This document shows positions 1 to 6,954 of a stretch of 64,000 bases of DNA, piece after piece (position 1 is the stretch's first letter; each line of letters begins with the position of its first letter). Source of the stretch: Oscillospiraceae bacterium (GTDB lineage: Bacteria; Bacillota; Clostridia; Oscillospirales; Ruminococcaceae). The notes beneath the pieces are model-generated. The model worked only from the letters and a program-made list of their open reading frames with translations. It ran no database searches and was not told the DNA's origin. The stretch is taken from assembly GCA_021769725.1 (NCBI GenBank), contig JAETSI010000003.1, forward strand, positions 1 to 64,000, given 5' to 3'. Both the position numbers and the translations under genes were made by a program.

Positions 1-113
1 TCATGCTCTATACTTGAAATATACCCCTGTGTAAGTCTTGCTTTCTGAGCAAGCTCCGGCTGGGTAAGCCCAAGCTCCTCACGTCGGTTTCGGATTTTGT
101 TTCCTAATGTCAT
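1..113 (-). CDS. XRE-family helix-turn-helix regulator, N-terminal part (runs off the window)
   Basis: The reading frame begins MTLGNKIRNRREELGLTQ and continues into 'ELAQKA' and 'YISSIE', the usual first two helices of a Cro/CI-type DNA-binding domain. Only about 37 codons lie inside the window. An AAGGAG ribosome site overlaps the stop of the 81-aa gene upstream, so the two are co-transcribed and probably translationally coupled. It lies in the leftward operon headed by the Rha-like gene. Its role is inferred to be regulation of the mobile element. Confidence 0.8.
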   Translation of the reverse strand, partial: MTLGNKIRNRREELGLTQPELAQKARLTQGYISSIEH

Positions 114-119
114 AAACTA

Positions 120-365
120 TCACTCCTTTGATTTGGCGAATTTTTTCACCATTTTATGCAGGTTAGGTGAAGCTGCACTACTGATTATTTCACTCTGGGA
201 AGCAATGTTATAAAGTCTTTCCGGCGCATCTGTTTCAATAAGAAAATCCAATGCCGCCGACAGTGCCATTGCTTCTGAGCGGTCAATTATATTTGAACTA
301 TCTGTTACTGTTAATACGAATGCCACAAGAGCGTCTGTTACTTGTTTTTTCTGGTCTGGTGTCAT
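120..365 (-). CDS. Small hypothetical protein of a phage/ICE-like operon
   Basis: An 81-residue acidic, probably helical protein with no signal peptide or membrane segment and no family I recognise. It has a strong GAGGAGG ribosome site and lies 12 nt downstream of the Rha-like gene; its own stop overlaps the ribosome site of the following XRE gene. The tight packing is the main evidence that it is real. Its position between Rha and a Cro/CI-like protein suggests an early or regulatory gene of a prophage or integrative element; no function can be assigned. Confidence 0.6.
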   Translation of the reverse strand: MTPDQKKQVTDALVAFVLTVTDSSNIIDRSEAMALSAALDFLIETDAPERLYNIASQSEIISSAASPNLHKMVKKFAKSKE

Positions 366-377
366 AAAACCTCCTCC

Positions 378-1052
378 TCAAAACAGCGAAAGCTGGATAT
401 TCTCATCGCTGCCATAGCTGAAATAATTCCTTTTGTATCTGTTGACAGCCATTTGAGAAATTTCAATATCGCTGTTGTTCATGATAAAGTTAGCGATTTT
501 CTGACATGAATATTCATCTGAAATAATCATATCGTCAACCTGTCGTTTGAGTTCCGGATCAAGCGTTGAGATTTTGCTTGGCGTAGTGTGTTTATACTTC
601 TTCTTTATTCGCTTTGCTGGTTCTGGAGCAGGCTGTGATGTTGATGTCATAATAAATGGTATAAGAGCCTTGACTGTTTCACTCACTGCCAAAGAAACCG
701 CCTTCACGATAACTTCTTCGAGATTGATTCCGTTAAGTCTGTTCTGGAGCTTATCCTCCATGATATTAAAAGCTTCGATATATTTCAGCTTCCATTCAAG
801 AGCTTCTTTTCCCGTGAACCCCATTACGAGCAAACTGAATCCATCTCGGGTAATATCATAACGCTTATAATGCTTACCAGTTCCGGCAGTATAGGTTGTT
901 TCAATGAACATTTTAGTCAAAGCGCAATTTTGCGCCTTGAGATTTTCAATCGCTCGAACAACATCTTTATGATGTTTTCCAAAATCATTGGCTACCTGCA
1001 AGCTGGAAACTGTCAGCCGTCCGTCGAGATTGTTAATTATGATTTCATTCAT
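378..1052 (-). CDS. Rha-family phage regulatory protein
   Basis: The N-terminal ~110 residues match the Phage_pRha pattern: 'LTVSSLQVANDFGKHHKDV' near residue 13, 'YDITRDGFSLLVMGFTGKEA' near residue 65, then 'WKLKYIEAFN'. Rha proteins are found on temperate phages and related elements and are thought to act in lysis/lysogeny control. The C-terminal half is lysine-rich and includes a helix-turn-helix-like stretch (residues ~170-205), a likely DNA-binding part. It is the first gene of a leftward operon driven by the promoter with an embedded operator at 1142-1170. It marks the left edge of the window as element-derived. Confidence 0.85.
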   Translation of the reverse strand: MNEIIINNLDGRLTVSSLQVANDFGKHHKDVVRAIENLKAQNCALTKMFIETTYTAGTGKHYKRYDITRDGFSLLVMGFTGKEALEWKLKYIEAFNIMEDKLQNRLNGINLEEVIVKAVSLAVSETVKALIPFIMTSTSQPAPEPAKRIKKKYKHTTPSKISTLDPELKRQVDDMIISDEYSCQKIANFIMNNSDIEISQMAVNRYKRNYFSYGSDENIQLSLF

Positions 1053-1141
1053 AAAAATTTCCTTCTTTCTGTTTACTTTTCAAGATTCTTGTGATACAAT
1101 TATCATAGGGCTTACTGCGCCCTGAGATATCTGTTACTAAT

Positions 1142-1170
1142 ATTATAATAGATAATTATCTAAATGTCAA
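1142..1170 (-). promoter_or_regulatory. Sigma-A promoter for the rha operon with an operator in its spacer
   Basis: On the minus strand there is a consensus TTGACA (1165-1170), a 17-bp spacer and a consensus TATAAT (1142-1147). The spacer holds a perfect 14-bp palindrome, TAGATAATTATCTA, so a bound repressor would block polymerase. This is the classical layout of a lysogeny-type switch between divergent rha and XRE genes. Confidence 0.8.
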
Positions 1171-1192
1171 GCGATTTTCAGACAATTATCTA
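1149..1192. promoter_or_regulatory. Paired operators in the rha/XRE divergent region
   Basis: A perfect palindrome TAGATAATTATCTA (1149-1162) is followed 30 bp later by a one-arm variant CAGACAATTATCTA (1179-1192). Two related operators between divergent genes fit binding by the XRE protein encoded to the right; that assignment is inference. Confidence 0.6.
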
Positions 1193-1228
1193 TTACTGTG
1201 ATTTTGTACAAAAGGGAGTTGATTTATT

Positions 1229-1672
1229 TTGTCAATGGTTGACAGAATATGCGAGTTAGCGCAAAAAAAAGGTCTTAGTATTGCAGCATTAGAAAAGGCT
1301 GTGGGATTGAGTAATGGTATAATAGGCAAATGGAAAAAGCAAAGTCCATCGTGTGATAAACTTAAACTCGTAGCCGATTATCTAAATACAACCATTGATT
1401 ACTTATTAACAGGCATAAAAAACGAATTAAAACAAAATGAAATTGAATTGCTTGAAGTATTCCAAAATTTCAACGACCGTGAGCAGGTAAAAATAATAGG
1501 CAGAATGGAAGAATGGCTTGAAGTTAAACACCAAAGAGAAGCTATAAGCAAGAGCTCGAGGATTGTCGGAGTTCAGGTTGCCAGAAGAACAGACGGAAAA
1601 TTTATCAAAGAACCACTTACTGCTGAAGAATTTGAAAGGATAGAAGCACTGCCAGAAGATACCGATTATTAA
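1229..1672 (+). CDS. XRE-family transcriptional regulator (repressor-like)
   Basis: 147 residues. Residues ~5-60 form a Cro/CI helix-turn-helix ('KGLSIAALEKAVGLSNGII', then 'ADYLNTTIDYLLTG'), followed by a C-terminal helical region with no recognised catalytic motif. A TTG start is chosen because GGGAG lies 10 nt upstream; the in-frame ATG two codons later is 16 nt from it. It is divergent from rha and followed by an ImmA-like fragment, the usual repressor/metalloprotease cassette of ICEs and phages, in which ImmA/IrrE proteases cleave the repressor. Here the protease is broken, so de-repression by that route should be lost. Confidence 0.85.
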   Translation: MSMVDRICELAQKKGLSIAALEKAVGLSNGIIGKWKKQSPSCDKLKLVADYLNTTIDYLLTGIKNELKQNEIELLEVFQNFNDREQVKIIGRMEEWLEVKHQREAISKSSRIVGVQVARRTDGKFIKEPLTAEEFERIEALPEDTDY

Positions 1673-1680
1673 TACATAGT

Positions 1681-1725
1681 AAAAGCACCTCCGAGAGAGT
1701 ACAATAATTCTCGGAGGTGCTTTTT
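1681..1725 (+). terminator. 16-bp perfect hairpin: terminator that also buries a ribosome site
   Basis: AAAAGCACCTCCGAGA (1681-1696) pairs exactly with 1709-1724 around a 12-nt loop, followed by a T run: a good intrinsic terminator for the XRE gene. The 3' arm contains GGAGG (1713-1717), the only good ribosome site for the ATG at 1726, so the hairpin would also hide the translation start of the ImmA-like fragment. Confidence 0.75.
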
Positions 1726-2435
1726 ATGCATTATGAGATTTATAAAAACGCAAGAGACGCCAGCTGGAGATTTTTGCTCCAGCACAAAATTTGCAGTCTG
1801 CCAGTTGATTTAAGACACATAACTTCGGATATGGGGATAATAGTCAAAAAGGATGATATTGGCACGCTCGGTGCGGATGAGCGAGGCCTAAATCAGTTAA
1901 ATAAAGCTTTTTTGTATTCTGCTTGTCAAATCACAATCGCCGTGATTGTCAATCTTGAAAATCCTGTTGCTGATTTAACAGTTGAGCAGATTGCGAAGCT
2001 CTATATGGGAGAGATTACAAATTGGCAGGAAGTAGGCGGTGAAGATGCACCTATCGTATGCATCGGAAGAGAAGCTACATCCGGTACACGTGAGGGTTTT
2101 GAATCTGTTACCGGAACAGCTGATAACTGCAAGTATACGCAGGAACTTACATCAACGGGCGATGTGGTGCAGACGGTATCTTCCAATCCGAATGCAATTG
2201 GATATGCTTCAACGGCATCGGTAAGCGATAAGGTTCAGACGGTCAGTATAGACGGAGTTATGCCGACTAAAGAAACGATTCTTAGTGGTGATTATAAAAT
2301 TCAGCGTAATTTTGTACTTGTCACAAAAAAGATAAGGAACTGAGCGATTCTGCAAAAGATTTCTTTGATTTCTGCATGAGCAGCGAATCAGATGAGTATA
2401 TCACAAAGGCAGGTGCGGTTCCCGTTGCAAAGTAA
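1726..2435 (+). pseudogene. Chimeric relic: ImmA/IrrE-like N-terminus joined to PstS C-terminal part
   Basis: The first ~55 codons ('YEIYKNARDASWRFLL', 'LPVDLRHI') resemble the N-terminus of ImmA/IrrE-type proteins, normally ~180 aa with an HExxH site that is absent here. From about 1925 the frame reads as a phosphate-binding protein: 'IAVIVNLENPVADLT', 'GEITNWQEVGG', 'REATSGTREGFE', 'NAIGYAS', typical of PstS. The open frame stops at 2343, but the PstS C-terminus ('LSDSAKDFFDFCMSS', 'YITKAGAVPVAK') continues in the -1 frame to 2435. The signal peptide and first half of pstS are missing. The simplest reading is an element inserted in, or recombined with, pstS, leaving two truncated genes fused. 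The shift lies in a run of six A and could be decay, a sequencing error or recoding. Confidence 0.75.
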
Positions 2436-2512
2436 TACATTGGATTAAACGCAGAAGAGAGAAGCTGATAACATGGTAAAGTTGAAAAATATCAGGACTT
2501 ATTGAAAAAAGC

Positions 2513-4165
2513 ATGAATCTGTTATTTACTGTATGCGGATTTATTGCTGTAGCATTTGTGTTGATTGCTTTGATTATGGGGATCCTCTACGAGTGTTTTG
2601 AATCGCAGATTATCAACGAACTTAAAAGAGAAGCGGAATATATTTCCATAGCGGTTGAAAATGAGGGGCTTAATTATCTAAGTGACATTGAAGATAAAAA
2701 TGAGCGTATAACACTGATTGCTCCTGATGGAACTGTAATTGCAGATACTGCGGCAGATGCAGGATCTCTTGAAAATCATGGCAGCCGTAATGAAGTGAAG
2801 CAGGCAATTAAGGATGGCAGCGGTACAAGCCTGAGATACTCCAATACATTAACAGAAAAAATCGTATATTATGCAGTAAAAATGAAAGACGGAAACATTT
2901 TGAGAATTTCCACAAGATACCGTGCGATTGCTATTGTTTTGTTGGGTCTGATACATCCGATTGCATTTGTTATATTGATCGCACTGCTGTTTTCGCTATG
3001 GTTATGCCACAGAGTATCTGTCAGACTTGTCGAACCAATCAATGGTCTTGACCTTGAACATCCTGAAAAGAATGAAACCTACGAGGAACTTACACCACTT
3101 CTGAAAAAAAATTCAAATCAGCGTAAAACCATTGACAAGCAGTTAAAAGATGCCGTACAGATGCAGGAAGAATTCCGTCTAATTACTGAAAATATGAACG
3201 AGGGTTTTTTAGTGATCGACAGTAAAATGCGTATTCTGACGTACAATTCCTCTGCAATGAAATTTCTTGATATTTCGGAAACAGAATCAGAAAGTATACT
3301 TTCTGTAAATCGCACAAGGGAATTCAGAAAAATGATCGAATATGTATTATCCGGTGAACGTTATGAATATGAAACTGAATCGGAACATAAATGCTGTCAG
3401 TTTATTGCGAATCCTGTTTTTTCAGAGGGTCAGACAATTGGTGCTGTTATTGTGATTTTTGATGTGACAGAAAGTGTAAACCGTGAAAAGCTGAGACGCG
3501 AATTTACATCAAATGTTTCTCATGAACTGAAAACTCCTTTAACGTCTATATCCGGATTTGCTGAAATCATGAAAAACGGAGATACGCCAAGTGAAATGGT
3601 TATTGATTTTTCAAAATCTATATATGATGAGGCACAAAGACTGATTTCGTTGGTTTCTGATATTATGAAAATTTCTGAACTGGACGAAAAGTCTGTTGTT
3701 TACGAAAAAGAAGCTGTTGATTTGTATGCACTCTCTTTGGAAATTGCAGAAAGACTTCGTACAGAGGCTGATAAGAAAAACATTAAAATCAATGTTATAG
3801 GCGATACTGTTGAGGTTATCGGAGTACGTAAAATTTTGGACGAAATGATTTATAATCTCTGCGACAATGCAGTGAAGTATAACAGAGATAACGGTATTGT
3901 TGATATTATCGTAAATACGGCTGAAAACAAGGTGAAACTTCTTGTTCGTGATACGGGAATTGGCATTCCGTCAGTTCAGCAAAACCGTGTTTTTGAACGC
4001 TTTTACAGAGTTGATAAAGCACGCTCCAAATCTATCGGGGGAATAGGTCTTGGACTTGCAATTGTCAAGCATGGTGCGCTCTATCACAATGCAGAAATAA
4101 ATCTGGAAAGCAAGGAAAATGTGGGAACTTCAGTAAGCATTTTCTTTCAGAATGATGTTGTTTAA
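2513..4165 (+). CDS. phoR: PhoR-like sensor histidine kinase, N-terminus probably frameshifted
   Basis: A 550-residue membrane kinase: TM1 (residues ~3-25), an extracytoplasmic sensor, TM2 (~145-168), a PAS domain (~215-310), HisKA with 'NVSHELKTPL' (phospho-acceptor His about 337) and HATPase with 'DNAVKYN', 'DTGIGIP', 'GIGLGLAIVKH'. PhoR autophosphorylates under phosphate limitation and passes phosphate to PhoB; no phoB is beside it here. Neighbourhood with pstS supports the name. The ATG used has no good ribosome site. A better start at 2473 is out of frame, and removing one A from the run 2485-2489 would join it and add about 13 residues. A linked frameshift or sequencing error is therefore possible. 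Confidence 0.75.
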   Translation: MNLLFTVCGFIAVAFVLIALIMGILYECFESQIINELKREAEYISIAVENEGLNYLSDIEDKNERITLIAPDGTVIADTAADAGSLENHGSRNEVKQAIKDGSGTSLRYSNTLTEKIVYYAVKMKDGNILRISTRYRAIAIVLLGLIHPIAFVILIALLFSLWLCHRVSVRLVEPINGLDLEHPEKNETYEELTPLLKKNSNQRKTIDKQLKDAVQMQEEFRLITENMNEGFLVIDSKMRILTYNSSAMKFLDISETESESILSVNRTREFRKMIEYVLSGERYEYETESEHKCCQFIANPVFSEGQTIGAVIVIFDVTESVNREKLRREFTSNVSHELKTPLTSISGFAEIMKNGDTPSEMVIDFSKSIYDEAQRLISLVSDIMKISELDEKSVVYEKEAVDLYALSLEIAERLRTEADKKNIKINVIGDTVEVIGVRKILDEMIYNLCDNAVKYNRDNGIVDIIVNTAENKVKLLVRDTGIGIPSVQQNRVFERFYRVDKARSKSIGGIGLGLAIVKHGALYHNAEINLESKENVGTSVSIFFQNDVV

Positions 4166-4315
4166 GGCAATCTCTAAAAAATATTTAGTTAAGGTAACAA
4201 GAGAAACAGCCTCTTCTTTCTGATATATCAAGTCAGTTAACAAGTATTAATTGCAATTTCCTTAGTCTGCAGCTGAAAGAGATAATTACTCAGTAAAAAA
4301 ATTCATATAATGTGC

Positions 4316-4344
4316 TGGACTTTGCTCTGATTTTATGATAAAAT
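4316..4344 (+). promoter_or_regulatory. Probable promoter for the bceRS-like pair
   Basis: TGGACT (4316-4321), a 17-bp spacer and TAAAAT (4339-4344) lie about 40 bp before the response-regulator start. The 4166-4315 stretch upstream shows no gene or strong hairpin. Confidence 0.45.
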
Positions 4345-4382
4345 ATCAATATATATTTTAGTCAAGGGAGAGAAAGAATGCA

Positions 4383-5054
4383 GTGTACAGAATATACATT
4401 ATAGAAGATGATTTTACCATTTCAGCTCTAATGAAAAAACATTTTGAAAAATGGGAATACGAAGTAAAATGCTCTGAGAATTTTAATGAAATAATCGATG
4501 AATTCACAGAATTTGATCCACATATCGTTCTTGTGGATATAATGCTTCCGTTCTTCAACGGATATCACTGGTGCAGCGAGATACGCAGAATATCTGAAGT
4601 TCCCATTATGTTTATTTCCTCAGCGTCTGATAATATGAATATCGTCATGGCGATGAATATGGGAGCTGATGATTTTATTGTTAAACCAGTTGATCTTAAT
4701 GTTATGACGGCAAAAGTACAGGCAATGCTGCGCCGAACCTACGATATGGGCGGAAGGATACCTGTTCTTGAACATAATGGTGCGGTTCTCAATCTAAATA
4801 ATACTACGCTTGTTTATAATAGGCAGACTATTGAATTAACAAAAAATGATTTTCGTATACTCCAGACTCTTATGGAAAATAGAGGAAAGGTCGTCAGCCG
4901 TGAAACACTGATGAACAGGCTCTGGCAGACTGATTGTTATGTGGAAGAAAATACCCTTACTGTAAACGTTACAAGATTGCGAAAAAAGCTGGAATCCGCC
5001 GGACTGAAAGATTTTATTAAAACTATAACAGGAACGGGGTATATCATAGAATGA
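4383..5054 (+). CDS. bceR: OmpR-family response regulator, BceR-like
   Basis: 223 residues: receiver domain with phospho-acceptor Asp about 52 in 'VLVDIMLP' and conserved 'KPVDLNVM', then a winged-helix effector domain ('VSRETLMNRLWQ', 'VNVTRLRKKL'). A GTG start is used: GGGAG lies 12 nt upstream, and the nearby ATG at 4378 is in another frame that ends at once. It overlaps the kinase gene by ATGA. With the kinase and ABC transporter downstream it matches Bacillus-type BceRS-BceAB modules, where the regulator switches on the transporter when peptide antibiotics such as bacitracin are met. Confidence 0.85.
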   Translation: MYRIYIIEDDFTISALMKKHFEKWEYEVKCSENFNEIIDEFTEFDPHIVLVDIMLPFFNGYHWCSEIRRISEVPIMFISSASDNMNIVMAMNMGADDFIVKPVDLNVMTAKVQAMLRRTYDMGGRIPVLEHNGAVLNLNNTTLVYNRQTIELTKNDFRILQTLMENRGKVVSRETLMNRLWQTDCYVEENTLTVNVTRLRKKLESAGLKDFIKTITGTGYIIE

Positions 5055-6037
5055 AACTTTTTATGAAATATATCTGCCAGTATAGGAAAAATATTTTGTT
5101 CTTTTTGTTGTATTCAGTTGTTTTTGCATCTGTTTTACTCATATACGATTCTAACATTGAGGCGGTTTTCTATGCTTTTGTTATTTGTTCACTGACAGGG
5201 GCTGTAATTATTGTATATGGATTTCTGAGATTCAGAAAAAAATACCTGCTGCTTCGTGAAATATATATTAATCTTCCTCTCATGACAGATAATCTTCCGG
5301 AAGCTGAAAATATTACAGAGGAAGAAATGCATAATATTATTACAAGATTGGTCTCCCTCAACAGCGAAAATGTTACCAGAACGAAAAGTATACAGCAGAA
5401 TAATTGTGATTATTTTACAGTATGGGTACATCAGATAAAAACGCCTATTTCGGCTATACAGATGATATTACAGACGAATGACAGCAGCATGAATCATGAA
5501 ATATCGGCTGAACTTTTTCTGATCGAACAATATGCGGAAATGGCTTTGCAGTATATCCGGCTTGACAGCGAATCAAGCGATTTTGTTATAAAAAGTTACG
5601 ATCTTGACTTGATTATCCGTCAGGCAGTACGAAGATATGCTCCGCTTTTTATACGCAGAAAAGTCAGACTTGACTATCATCCGACAGAAGCGGAAGTACT
5701 CACAGATGAAAAGTGGCTTGTCTTTGTGATAGAGCAACTCTTGTCAAATGCGGTGAAATATACCGCAAAGGGCTGTGTTACGATAAAATTCAAAGATAAT
5801 AAACTTTCGGTCAGTGATACGGGAATAGGAATTGCTCCAGATGATCTTCCCAGAATATTTGAAAAAGGTTATACCGGAATGAGCGGACGTACAGATAAAA
5901 AATCGACAGGTCTTGGTCTTTATCTCTGTAAAAATGTATGCGATAAGCTGGGACACGAGCTTTCGGCGCACTCTGAGGTAGGGAAGGGCAGCGAGTTTTT
6001 CATTGATCTGAGTTCAAAAAAGCTATGCATAGAATGA
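5051..6037 (+). CDS. bceS: Intramembrane-sensing histidine kinase, BceS-like
   Basis: 328 residues with two N-terminal TM helices (about 14-32 and 38-56) and almost no extracytoplasmic loop, the hallmark of intramembrane-sensing kinases. The His-box is 'VHQIKTPISAIQ' (His about 127), followed by 'SNAVKYT', 'DTGIGIAPDD' and 'STGLGLYLC'. Such kinases do not bind the antibiotic themselves but read the flux of the partner BceAB transporter. The gene overlaps the regulator by 4 nt and is followed by a hairpin and a separate transporter promoter. Confidence 0.85.
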   Translation: MKLFMKYICQYRKNILFFLLYSVVFASVLLIYDSNIEAVFYAFVICSLTGAVIIVYGFLRFRKKYLLLREIYINLPLMTDNLPEAENITEEEMHNIITRLVSLNSENVTRTKSIQQNNCDYFTVWVHQIKTPISAIQMILQTNDSSMNHEISAELFLIEQYAEMALQYIRLDSESSDFVIKSYDLDLIIRQAVRRYAPLFIRRKVRLDYHPTEAEVLTDEKWLVFVIEQLLSNAVKYTAKGCVTIKFKDNKLSVSDTGIGIAPDDLPRIFEKGYTGMSGRTDKKSTGLGLYLCKNVCDKLGHELSAHSEVGKGSEFFIDLSSKKLCIE

Positions 6038-6053
6038 TCTTATCTTTCAAAAA

Positions 6054-6118
6054 TGTCACATAAAACAGCCGGAATGTCACACGATTCGATGTTGTGCTTC
6101 CGGCTTTTGTGTTATAAT
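6054..6118 (+). promoter_or_regulatory. Transporter promoter region with two TGTCACA boxes
   Basis: Two identical TGTCACA heptamers (6054-6060 and 6075-6081) lie exactly 21 bp apart, on the same helix face. A consensus TATAAT (6113-6118) follows, with only a weak, short-spaced -35 (TTGTGC). A good -10, poor -35 and phased upstream repeats suggest an activator-dependent promoter; the neighbouring BceR-like regulator is the obvious candidate. Confidence 0.55.
6067..6109 (+). terminator. Hairpin between kinase and transporter genes
   Basis: AGCCGGAA (6067-6074) pairs with TTCCGGCT (6098-6105), with an inner CACA/TGTG pairing, followed by TTTTGTG. It can act as a partial terminator for the bceRS transcript. 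It overlaps the second TGTCACA box, so the two functions may compete. Confidence 0.5.
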
Positions 6119-6189
6119 AATCACAGTACCGCACAGGAGGCTGTTAATGGAAGTCACTGCTGCGGTGCAAGAAGAAAGGAGGCATTATC

Positions 6190-6954
6190 ATGTCAATATT
6201 AGAGGTAAAGAGCCTTGAAAAAATCTATACTACACGATTCGGCGGAAATCAGGTAAAGGCGCTGAAAAACGTTAATTTTTCTGTTGAAGCCGGAGAATAT
6301 GTTGCTATCATGGGGGAATCCGGTTCAGGGAAGTCTACGCTGCTGAATATTCTTGCGTCATTGGACAGTCCAACGGCAGGGGAGGTTTATCTTGACGGAA
6401 AACCAATGTCAAAAATAACCGAAAACGAGCTTTCAGCATTTCGGCGTGACAATCTGGGGTTTGTATTTCAGGATTTCAACCTTCTTGATACGTTCAGCCT
6501 GAAGGACAATATTTTTCTTCCGCTTGTCTTGTCAGGCAAAGGTCATACTGAAATGCAGAACAGACTTGCTCCCATCGCCAAGCGGCTTGGAATAACCGGA
6601 CTGCTGAACAAGTTTCCCTACGAGGTTTCCGGAGGTCAGAAACAGCGTGCGGCAGTTGCAAGAGCTATTATAACCAATCCGAAGCTCATACTTGCCGACG
6701 AGCCTACGGGGGCGCTCGATTCAAGATCTGCCGACAGTCTTCTGAGCGTATTCAGCGATCTTAACAGCATGGGACAGACTATCCTTATGGTAACTCATTC
6801 GGCAAGAGCCGCAAGCCGTGCAGGTAGAGTTATGTTTATCAAGGACGGCGAAGTTTTCCACCAGATATACAGGGGAAACAGCAGCGGTGAGGAGATGTTC
6901 CGGAAAATCTCGGATACGCTCACGCTTCTTTCATCAGGCGGTGATGCACGATGA
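6190..6954 (+). CDS. bceA: ABC transporter ATPase, BceA-like
   Basis: 254 residues with all ATPase motifs: Walker A 'GESGSGKST' near residue 43, Q-loop 'FVFQDFNLLD', signature 'VSGGQKQR', Walker B 'LILADEPTGALD' and the H-loop 'VTHS'. It belongs to the MacB/BceA group that powers FtsX-type permeases. It has an AAAGGAGG ribosome site and overlaps the permease gene by 4 nt. With the permease it should free undecaprenyl-linked cell-wall intermediates from peptide antibiotics, as known for the family; which peptide cannot be told from sequence. Confidence 0.9.
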   Translation: MSILEVKSLEKIYTTRFGGNQVKALKNVNFSVEAGEYVAIMGESGSGKSTLLNILASLDSPTAGEVYLDGKPMSKITENELSAFRRDNLGFVFQDFNLLDTFSLKDNIFLPLVLSGKGHTEMQNRLAPIAKRLGITGLLNKFPYEVSGGQKQRAAVARAIITNPKLILADEPTGALDSRSADSLLSVFSDLNSMGQTILMVTHSARAASRAGRVMFIKDGEVFHQIYRGNSSGEEMFRKISDTLTLLSSGGDAR

